This document shows, one piece after another, positions 57,930 through 64,000 of a stretch of DNA of 64,000 nt (positions within the stretch are counted from its first letter, which is position 1; the number at the start of each line of letters is the position of its first letter). The notes beneath the pieces were generated by a model that was not told where the DNA came from, did no database searches, and worked only from the letters and a program-made list of their open reading frames with translations. The stretch is from positions 40,125 to 104,124 of the forward strand of contig CAVWFH010000001.1 of NCBI GenBank assembly GCA_963754065.1. Direction: 5' to 3'. Origin of the DNA: JALORV01 sp963754065 (GTDB taxonomy: Bacteria; Pseudomonadota; Gammaproteobacteria; Burkholderiales; Burkholderiaceae_F). Both the position numbers and the translations under genes were made by a program.

Positions 57930-57987
57930 ACCTGGACCAAGGTCCCGTTGAATCGGTCGCCGGAGCTTGATACGGTGCTGCCACGAT
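57930..57987 (+). promoter_or_regulatory. Conserved promoter-like element, copy B
   Basis: This starts with ACCTGGACCAAGGTCC, identical over 16 bp to copy A at 47519, and matches it at 31 of the next 42 positions without gaps. It ends 17 bp before the ATG of the small membrane-protein gene at 58005. Shared blocks are CGGTCGCC, CTTG-N-TACG and GCCACGAT. Confidence 0.65.
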
Positions 57988-58004
57988 AGAGGTGTTAAGG
58001 CCCG

Positions 58005-58391
58005 ATGTGGAGCGTGAACGGACAGGATGTGGTCGCAATGAACTGGGTGCTGGTTCTCGCCGCGGTCGGCGAGACTGCGACCGGGGTCGCGTTGCTGCTC
58101 GTGCCGTCGCTGGTCGGGCAGTTGCTGCTTGGCGTCGAATTGACGGGTGTGGCGATGACCGTAGCGCGCGTGACCGGCATCGCCCTGATCGGATTGGGGG
58201 TCGCGTGCTGGCCGGGACCACCGCGAATCGGCATGTTGATCTACAGCGCGGCCGTCACGCTGTATCTCGCCTACGTCGGCGTGTCCGGCGGCTCGAGCGG
58301 CATGCTGCTGTGGCCGGCGGTCGTTCTGCACGCCATTATCGTGACGCTCCTGGTCCTGGCATCAAGGGGCAACAAGGGTCAGCAAACCTAG
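58005..58391 (+). CDS. Small integral membrane protein
   Basis: This 128-residue protein (or 117 from an ATG at 58038) has four hydrophobic segments: LVLAAVGETATGVALLLVPS, LTGVAMTVARVTGIALIGLG, IGMLIYSAAVTLYLAYVG and LHAIIVTLLVLA. It resembles small four-helix membrane proteins of unknown function. Its promoter region carries copy B of the palindromic element, so it may belong to the regulon of the FixJ-like regulator. The 289-bp gap upstream otherwise holds only the hairpin at 57748. Confidence 0.72.
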   Translation: MWSVNGQDVVAMNWVLVLAAVGETATGVALLLVPSLVGQLLLGVELTGVAMTVARVTGIALIGLGVACWPGPPRIGMLIYSAAVTLYLAYVGVSGGSSGMLLWPAVVLHAIIVTLLVLASRGNKGQQT

Positions 58392-58515
58392 AGGAAACGG
58401 GCGTCGGCCGCGCGGCCGGACCTGCGAAGAACCGACAATTTCCGGAGGAGTGTCATCGCAACTCCGCGGCGCACGTGACATTGACGAACCCGGGCCAGGC
58501 GGCAACTGCCGGTGC

Positions 58516-59574
58516 TTACTCGAAGTCGAGCATCTCGTTGAGGTCGAGTGTCGAATTGACGCCGAGATCGCCGCCATGGTTCGCAAGGAACTCATCGGCC
58601 ACGCGACGCCCTTCCTCACGCAGCATCTGGAAGAAAGCCCACTCGGCCAGCATTTTTGACGAATAGCCGAGCTCGACCATCATCGGGCTGGTGATGCGAT
58701 GAAAGCGCATGCGGGCCAGCACCCCGAGTTCCCCGGTGCGTGTCGTGGCCACCTGGCGTAGCAGGGCGGCGGCGCGCAGTTCCTTCAGCAGCGTCGCATT
58801 GAACGAGACTTCGTTGAGCCGGTTCTGGATCTCGTTGGCCGTGCGTGGAGTTCCGGGACGATCGACGGGATTGATCTGCACGAGGATCGTGTCTTCGGAC
58901 TTGCACTCGCGCACCAGCGGCGTGATCGTCGGGTTGCCCGTGTAGCCGCCGTCCCAGTACGCCTCGCCATCGATCTCGACGGCCTGGAACAGGGTTGGCA
59001 GGCAGGCCGATGCGAGCAGCACGTCCGGGGTCAGTTCCCGGTTGCGAAATACGCGGCCGCGGCCGGTGCGAACGTGGGTCGTGTTGACGAAGATCTTCAT
59101 TGGCGCCTTGGAGACGCGGTCGAAGTCGACGCTTTCAGCGAGGATGTCGCGCAGCGGGTTGTTGTCGCGCGGGTTGAGGTCGTACGGCGAGAACACGCGC
59201 GCCGCGAGATCCATGGCAACGAAGATCGGCGAGTAATCGAGGGTCCATCGGCCGGTCAGGACTTCGAGGGGTCCGCGGCGGAACGGACTCATGATGGCCG
59301 CGTCCGAAACGCGCCGCCAGAAGTTGTCGAGCGCGACCCGCGCCTGCGCGTGCCCTCCGGCGGCCAGGCCATCGGCCATGACAACCGCGTTCATCGCGCC
59401 CGCCGATGTCCCCGACACGCCCTCGAACTGCAGCCACGACTCCTCGAGCAAACGGTCGAGTACGCCCCAGGTGAATGCTCCGTGCGAGCCGCCCCCTTGC
59501 AGTGCCAGATCGACAAGGACGGGCTTGCGCGATGCGGACTTGCTCGGCGAGGCTTTGGTGGATTTCTTCTTCAT
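58516..59574 (-). CDS. Patatin-like phospholipase
   Basis: This 352-residue lipid acyl hydrolase has the oxyanion motif LALQGGGSHGAFTWGVLD, the nucleophile elbow GTSAG with Ser57, and the dyad Asp in YWDGGYTGNP. It fits the bacterial RssA/patatin group with an alpha-helical C-terminal extension. The N-terminus is Lys/Ser-rich (MKKKSTKASPSKSASRK) with no signal peptide, so it is cytoplasmic or delivered another way. The ATG at 59574 was chosen; upstream codons look non-coding. Granule or membrane lipids are possible substrates. Confidence 0.9.
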   Translation of the reverse strand: MKKKSTKASPSKSASRKPVLVDLALQGGGSHGAFTWGVLDRLLEESWLQFEGVSGTSAGAMNAVVMADGLAAGGHAQARVALDNFWRRVSDAAIMSPFRRGPLEVLTGRWTLDYSPIFVAMDLAARVFSPYDLNPRDNNPLRDILAESVDFDRVSKAPMKIFVNTTHVRTGRGRVFRNRELTPDVLLASACLPTLFQAVEIDGEAYWDGGYTGNPTITPLVRECKSEDTILVQINPVDRPGTPRTANEIQNRLNEVSFNATLLKELRAAALLRQVATTRTGELGVLARMRFHRITSPMMVELGYSSKMLAEWAFFQMLREEGRRVADEFLANHGGDLGVNSTLDLNEMLDFE

Positions 59575-59668
59575 GACCGTGTGATGAAGCTGTGTGGGTG
59601 CCCAAGTGGCACGGATTGGAACACATGCGCCTGCCTGACTCAGGCAAGTGCTCCTGGCTCGGGGGAAT

Positions 59669-61219
59669 TCAGCGCAGCAATGCAAGCAACCGCGGCTCGA
59701 CCGACACCGCGGCCATCAGGCCACCGAGTAGTGCGCCCGTCACACCGGGGCAACAGGCGTCCTGGCCGGCCAGAAACAGCCCACCGATCGGCGTGCGCGG
59801 CCGCAGTGCATCGCTCAGAAATCGAGCCGGGGTGGTTGCCAGTCCGTACATCGCGCCGTGCTCGGCACCGGTATAAGTCGACACCGAAATCGGCGTCGAC
59901 GACGTGACGTAGCGAACCATGGGTGCCAATCGCGGGAAGTGGCGAGCGAACTGGCTCAGCAGGTTCTGCTCGATCCTTTCCTTGAGTTCGAGATAACCGG
60001 GATCGCGCGCGTCGCCGCGCTTCATGCCTTCGCGTTCCCAGGGCGCGAAGGCGTCCGGGTCGACAAAGGTGACGATCTCGCAGGTGTGGCGCAGCGCTTC
60101 TCCGGGATCGTGCAGCGGATCCTTCAGCGAGGGGAACGAGACAAACATCATCGGTGCATCGGGCTCGATCAAGGGATTGCGCCAAAGCTGATCGACATCC
60201 CAGCTTTCATAGATCCAGTCGTTGGCCGTGCTGGCACCGTTGGCAGCAATGTCGCCTTCAAGGCCGAGATACAGGCCGACGTAACCGATCGACGGCTCGA
60301 TCTGCAGCACATCGCGGGCCCACTCGTAATCCACCTCTTCCGACGGCAGCAGGCGCAATGTCGTACGCACGCCGGCGTCGGAGATGACGCATGGCGCGTC
60401 GATCATGGCGCCGCTGGCGAGCGTCACGCCTTGCACGCGACCCTCACTCACGCGGATAGCAGCCACCGATTCTCCGGTACGCAGCTCGCCGCCGCCGGCC
60501 TGCACGGCCTCGCCGAACGCGTCGGCGAAGACAGAGGACCCACCCACCGGATACCAGGCACCGTCGAAGTAACTCGACATCACCACGGCATGCAGAGCGA
60601 AGCTGGCCTGGCTGGGCCTTCCTCCGTGGTCGCCCCACTGCGCGGCCAGCACGGCCTGCAGCTTGGGATCATTGACGCACTCCTGGATCACGTCCCACAG
60701 CGTGCGGCCGACCCAGCGCTGGACGTCGTCCTCCTTCCACCACATCAGACCGCGCGCGACGAGCTGAGGCATCGAATGCGCCGCGAAAACGGCCTCGAGC
60801 GCCTTGCCGGCCGATCGCATGCCGTCGAAGTAACGATCGATGCCGGCGGCTTCCGAAGGGAAACGGACCTTCAGCGTCTCCACGAGGCGTGAGGCGGGAT
60901 GTTCGAACTCGATCGTCATCCCGGGGAAGTGAACCCGGTCGTACACCGGCCCCATCGATGCCATCGGGATTCCGTGGGGTGTCAGGGCGTCGAAGATCTT
61001 CTTCGCCGGCCCGGCGCGCCCCTCGGTGTCGCCCGCGCCACCGATGTAATGCACGCCGACGTTGAAGCGGTAGCCATTGCGTTCGAAGGTCTGGGTCAGG
61101 CCCCCCAGCTGGCTATGGCGCTCGAAGACGACGACACGTTTGCCTTCACGCGCGAGCGCAGCCGCCGCGGACAATCCGCCGATGCCGGAACCGATGACGA
61201 TGACGTCCCACTGAGACAC
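59669..61219 (-). CDS. FAD-dependent oxidoreductase (CrtI/retinol-saturase-like)
   Basis: This 516-residue flavoprotein starts with the Rossmann motif VIVIGSGIGGLSAAAALARE, then GGLTQTFERNGYRFNVGVHY, characteristic of phytoene-desaturase and retinol 13,14-reductase relatives. The C-terminal FAD contact is GLFLAGQDACCPGVTGAL. No carotenoid genes are nearby, so the substrate is unclear; polyunsaturated lipids or isoprenoids are possible. It lies 94 bp upstream of the patatin gene on the same strand. Confidence 0.87.
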   Translation of the reverse strand: MSQWDVIVIGSGIGGLSAAAALAREGKRVVVFERHSQLGGLTQTFERNGYRFNVGVHYIGGAGDTEGRAGPAKKIFDALTPHGIPMASMGPVYDRVHFPGMTIEFEHPASRLVETLKVRFPSEAAGIDRYFDGMRSAGKALEAVFAAHSMPQLVARGLMWWKEDDVQRWVGRTLWDVIQECVNDPKLQAVLAAQWGDHGGRPSQASFALHAVVMSSYFDGAWYPVGGSSVFADAFGEAVQAGGGELRTGESVAAIRVSEGRVQGVTLASGAMIDAPCVISDAGVRTTLRLLPSEEVDYEWARDVLQIEPSIGYVGLYLGLEGDIAANGASTANDWIYESWDVDQLWRNPLIEPDAPMMFVSFPSLKDPLHDPGEALRHTCEIVTFVDPDAFAPWEREGMKRGDARDPGYLELKERIEQNLLSQFARHFPRLAPMVRYVTSSTPISVSTYTGAEHGAMYGLATTPARFLSDALRPRTPIGGLFLAGQDACCPGVTGALLGGLMAAVSVEPRLLALLR

Positions 61220-61278
61220 GATGCACCTCCCGAATCGCGTATCTCACCTTACCCGACCGGGAGCGGTGTTGACCGCGG

Positions 61279-62286
61279 TCAGCGCGCGTCGTCCAGCGCG
61301 AGCAGTGCGAATGACGCGAGCCAATGCGTACCGACGTAATCGCCGCTGGTCGCGGCCGGAGCCGATGCTTCCAGATGAGCCGCAATGGCGCGCTCGACCG
61401 GTTCGCGCAGCTCGGGCGACAGCTCCGGACGCAGCTGAGACCAGCACCAGGCGCGTGTGAGGTTCACTCCGTGCAGGTGCACGATCCTGGCATCCGCCGG
61501 GTCGCTGACAGCGACCGGAGACAGCCAGGTGGCCAGCGCATCGTCCGGCGGGAGGAACAGCGCCCACCAGTCGGCAAACGAACATCCGTCGACCACGCGC
61601 AGCATCAGCGCCGCCTCGACCAGGCCGGCCGAAAGAAAGTCCTCGCCACTGGGCTCGTACGCGGCAGGGTAGCGGCGGTCGCGGCCGAACCAGCGGTTGG
61701 CGCGCTCCGCGATCACCTGACGCAGGGCGCGGTGCTGGACCGTGTCGCACCAGGCGAGTGCGAGCAGCAGCGCGAAGGCCGAGTTGCCGTGTGCGCCGCC
61801 GCGCGCCGGGTAGTCTGCGCGCGGCAAATAGGCGAGGAAGCGATCGGCAAACTCGGTGGCCAGAGGCCGCATGGCGTCGCACCACCCGGAGGTACTGCTC
61901 TGCTCCTGCGCCAGGGCCTCCAGCTCAGCAGCCAGCTTCAGCAGCCACCCCCAACCGTAGGGCCGCTCGAACGTCTGCCGATGCGGCTCGCGCAGTGTGG
62001 CGAGTTCACCGGCGATGGCGTCCGGTGTGAAGCGGTCCTGCAGGTGGGCGCGCGTCGCCCCGGCCAGGTGATGATCCGGAAACCGGCGCAGCAACCGGAC
62101 CAGCGTCCAGTGCATGTGGACGCACGAATGCCAGTCGTAGCTGCCCCAGAAAACCGGATGCAGCTCGCGCGGAGACGCAAGGTCCTCGCTGCCGGCGAGC
62201 AGTTGATCGAGTTTGTACGGGTACTCGGTGACCACGTTGGCCAGCGCGGTCTGCGCCAGCGTTGCGGAGAGCGTAGTGGTCAGCAT
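61279..62286 (-). CDS. DUF2891 family protein
   Basis: This 335-residue protein matches DUF2891: the N-terminal HPVFWGSYDWHSCVHMHWTL, the middle FERPYGWGWLLKLAAELEAL and GGAHGNSAFALLLAL, and late HLHGVNLTRAWCW. The layout of Trp, His and Asp residues resembles alpha/alpha-barrel glycoside-active enzymes, but no activity is established. No signal peptide is visible. Confidence 0.83.
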   Translation of the reverse strand: MLTTTLSATLAQTALANVVTEYPYKLDQLLAGSEDLASPRELHPVFWGSYDWHSCVHMHWTLVRLLRRFPDHHLAGATRAHLQDRFTPDAIAGELATLREPHRQTFERPYGWGWLLKLAAELEALAQEQSSTSGWCDAMRPLATEFADRFLAYLPRADYPARGGAHGNSAFALLLALAWCDTVQHRALRQVIAERANRWFGRDRRYPAAYEPSGEDFLSAGLVEAALMLRVVDGCSFADWWALFLPPDDALATWLSPVAVSDPADARIVHLHGVNLTRAWCWSQLRPELSPELREPVERAIAAHLEASAPAATSGDYVGTHWLASFALLALDDAR

Positions 62287-62310
62287 CCGGCAAGCGTACC
62301 GCCTGCCGCG

Positions 62311-63075
62311 CTACTTCGCCTTGCGCACCTCGCCCGAGCCGGCGATGCTCTTGCGGATCACCGGCGAGCCACGGTAGAGCACATCGCCCGCTCCGGCGAT
62401 CGCCACGTCGAGCATTTGCTGGGCGTGCACCCGGACATCTCCGCTGCCGGCGATGCGAACCTTGACCGTCTGCCCGACGAGCTCGCCTGCAAGCACATCG
62501 CCCGAGCCGGCGATGCTGAAGCCCTGCTCGTCCGCCCGGCCGGTTGCCGCGAAGTCGCCGTTGCCGCCGATCGAAACGCCGAGCACGTCCACGTCCATGA
62601 GGTCGACCTTCACATCGCTGCTGCCGGAGATCGAGATGGCCAAGAGTGGGCCGCGCAGTACGTCGGCATGGGCATCGCCCGATCCGCGCAGCGATAAGGC
62701 ACTGATGGACTTGAATTCGATCGTGACCTTCGGCTTGCGCGAACTCTTGAAGCCGGCGCTCGGCTGAATGCGGATTTCAAGGGTTGGCGATGCGGCAGCG
62801 ACCACCCGTGTCTCGACCAGCTGCAGCAGGTTGTCATCGAAGTTCACGGTGACCTGCTCGCGATCCGACGCCTTCAGCTCGACATCGATCGGTCCGTCGA
62901 CCTTCACGGCGGAAAACGGTTCGAGGGCCCGGACGTCGTCGGCACGCCGGCCGGAACCGTCGATCCGGCTGCTGGCGGAGCCGACGATCACCGTACCGGC
63001 AACCGGCGCTGCGCCGAACTGGGCAAGGCTGGAGCCGCCCCAAAGGATACCGAGGGTCAGGATGAGGAGTCGCAT
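62311..63075 (-). CDS. Exported GIN-domain (DUF2807) protein
   Basis: This 254-residue protein has a signal peptide (LLILTLGILWGGSSLAQ). The GIN/head beta-helix-like domain shows FSAVKVDGPIDVELK, then recurrent GSGD turns (LRGSGDAHAD, ISGSSDVKVD, IGGNGDFAAT, IAGSGDVLAG, IAGSGDVRVH, IAGAGDVLYR, IAGSGEVRKAK) about 15-25 residues apart. Such proteins are periplasmic or surface adhesion or auxiliary proteins of unknown role. ATG at 63075 is chosen; another is 39 bp upstream. Confidence 0.85.
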   Translation of the reverse strand: MRLLILTLGILWGGSSLAQFGAAPVAGTVIVGSASSRIDGSGRRADDVRALEPFSAVKVDGPIDVELKASDREQVTVNFDDNLLQLVETRVVAAASPTLEIRIQPSAGFKSSRKPKVTIEFKSISALSLRGSGDAHADVLRGPLLAISISGSSDVKVDLMDVDVLGVSIGGNGDFAATGRADEQGFSIAGSGDVLAGELVGQTVKVRIAGSGDVRVHAQQMLDVAIAGAGDVLYRGSPVIRKSIAGSGEVRKAK

Positions 63076-63200
63076 GTGTCCGCTTTCGAGGCCAGCTTGT
63101 ATCCTGCCCATGCAGTCGTCGCCCCGCACGCGCCGTGCGACGCAGTGCACAGGAAGCGGACTGGATGGTAGTTGCCGACGACAGACGGGTCGGCCGCAGG

Positions 63201-63935
63201 CTATTTGGCCGGCGCCTTTGGGGCCTGGGCGGGCGGTGGCTGACCGTCGCGGGCACTCTTGAGCAGGTCCTGGGCCTCTTTCTGGCCCCGGGCTGCCGAC
63301 CGGGAGATCCACAACACCGCTTCGCGCTGGTTGGGCGACAGGCCGTCTTTGCCGGACAGCAGCGCAATGCCGAGTTGAAATGCGGCGCCCGGATTGCCTC
63401 GTTCGGCCGCACGGCGCAGCAGGGCCTCGGCCAAGGCGGGATCCTTTGGAACGCCGGCGGCACCGCGCAGATACAGCGTGCCCAACATCCATTGCGCATC
63501 GGCCAGGCCGCGCTCTGCGGCGGGCTCCAGCAGTGCCTTGATCCGTTGCCCGGCATCGGGCGGCGCAGGCACCGCGCGCTGGACGATCTGCGCCAGGAAA
63601 TAGCGCGCCCAGGCCGCGTCGGCGTCGACATACGGCTTCAGCAGGGCCTCGGCGTCCTGCACGTTGCCGACCCGCGCCGCCTCGGCCGACTTCTGCAGGG
63701 CCTGCTCGGAGTAGCGCTGAAACGCCAGGCTCGCGATCGCCTGTTCGGCGTCGCGAAGGATCGCCGGGTTCATCGCTTCGCGCGGGCTGCGTTCGGACAC
63801 GCCGACTTCGACCAGCAGGCGAGCATCGGTCGGATGCACGCAGGACAGTCCGGTCACGTGCAGGTAGCTGCGGCTCTGGTTGGCCTTGGCGGCCTCCTTA
63901 CGCGGCGACTTGTCTTCCGGTTCGCGTGCGGTCAT
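63201..63935 (-). CDS. Sel1-like/TPR repeat protein
   Basis: This 244-residue protein has a charged N-terminus followed by helical repeats of Sel1 type: LLEPAAERGLADAQWMLGTL, ALAEALLRRAAERGNPGAAF, and VLWISRSAARGQKEAQDLL. The segment YLHVTGLSCVHPTDARLLV contains a single Cys. There is no signal peptide and the C-terminus is Pro/Ala-rich. Sel1 repeats mediate protein contacts; the partner is unknown. The 65 bp beyond it to the window end hold no supported gene. Confidence 0.75.
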   Translation of the reverse strand: MTAREPEDKSPRKEAAKANQSRSYLHVTGLSCVHPTDARLLVEVGVSERSPREAMNPAILRDAEQAIASLAFQRYSEQALQKSAEAARVGNVQDAEALLKPYVDADAAWARYFLAQIVQRAVPAPPDAGQRIKALLEPAAERGLADAQWMLGTLYLRGAAGVPKDPALAEALLRRAAERGNPGAAFQLGIALLSGKDGLSPNQREAVLWISRSAARGQKEAQDLLKSARDGQPPPAQAPKAPAK

Positions 63936-64000
63936 CAGGTGCCGGGCACAGCGCGTCCCGGCATGCCGGGCCAGCGTTTCCTCGTGCTTGCTCAGGGTCC

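Overview
The window looks like a high-GC betaproteobacterial chromosome of Burkholderiales type. The evidence is the 16S rRNA sequence, the trpE-trpG-trpD-trpC order, strongly GC-biased third codon positions, and a complete rrn operon with tRNA-Ile(GAT) and tRNA-Ala(TGC) in the spacer.

Layout. 1-4.9 kb: trpEGDC (trpE cut by the window edge) with a GNAT acetyltransferase inside and ung overlapping trpC. 5.2-7.3 kb: an accessory gene for a secreted lipoprotein that has the pore-forming core of a cholesterol-dependent cytolysin but carries a laminin-B-like C-terminus instead of the cholesterol-binding domain. 7.4-17.8 kb: a minus-strand block with an M61 peptidase, DUF599, a MocA-like nucleotidyltransferase, an amino-acid permease, an exported SAM methyltransferase, a two-subunit molybdenum hydroxylase (IorA/IorB type), AcuI and DUF3429. 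18-23 kb: protoporphyrinogen oxidase, a PAS-PAS-GAF-GGDEF-EAL protein and an enoyl-CoA hydratase. 23.2-29 kb: the rrn operon, whose 23S gene carries an intervening sequence in helix 45. 29-30.4 kb: nikR and a nickel permease with a NikR operator in front of the permease. 30.6-35.7 kb: a penicillin-acylase-family amidase and small housekeeping or unknown genes. 35.8-44.8 kb: a peptide-type ABC importer with two binding proteins and an embedded M20 amidohydrolase.

44.8-58.4 kb is the most unusual part. A FixL-like kinase, a FixJ-like regulator and a stand-alone receiver are followed by three tandem paralogous exported proteins of a family I cannot name. Then comes a six-gene run: DUF3604 lipoprotein, a CPICMG-motif exported protein, a parvulin isomerase and three HupE/UreJ-type membrane proteins. 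The promoter-like element just before the stand-alone receiver, centred on the palindrome GGACC-AA-GGTCC, recurs about 10.4 kb downstream before a small membrane-protein gene. This suggests that both ends of the region share one regulator. 58.5-64 kb holds a minus-strand set: patatin-like lipase, a CrtI/retinol-saturase-like flavoprotein, DUF2891, a GIN-domain exported protein and a Sel1-repeat protein.

Four genes (trpD, the cytolysin-like gene, the acylase, the CPICMG gene) are each broken by one frameshift, and every one is a net +1 displacement. This may reflect assembly indels rather than biology and should be checked before calling them pseudogenes. No CRISPR array, prophage or insertion sequence was seen.
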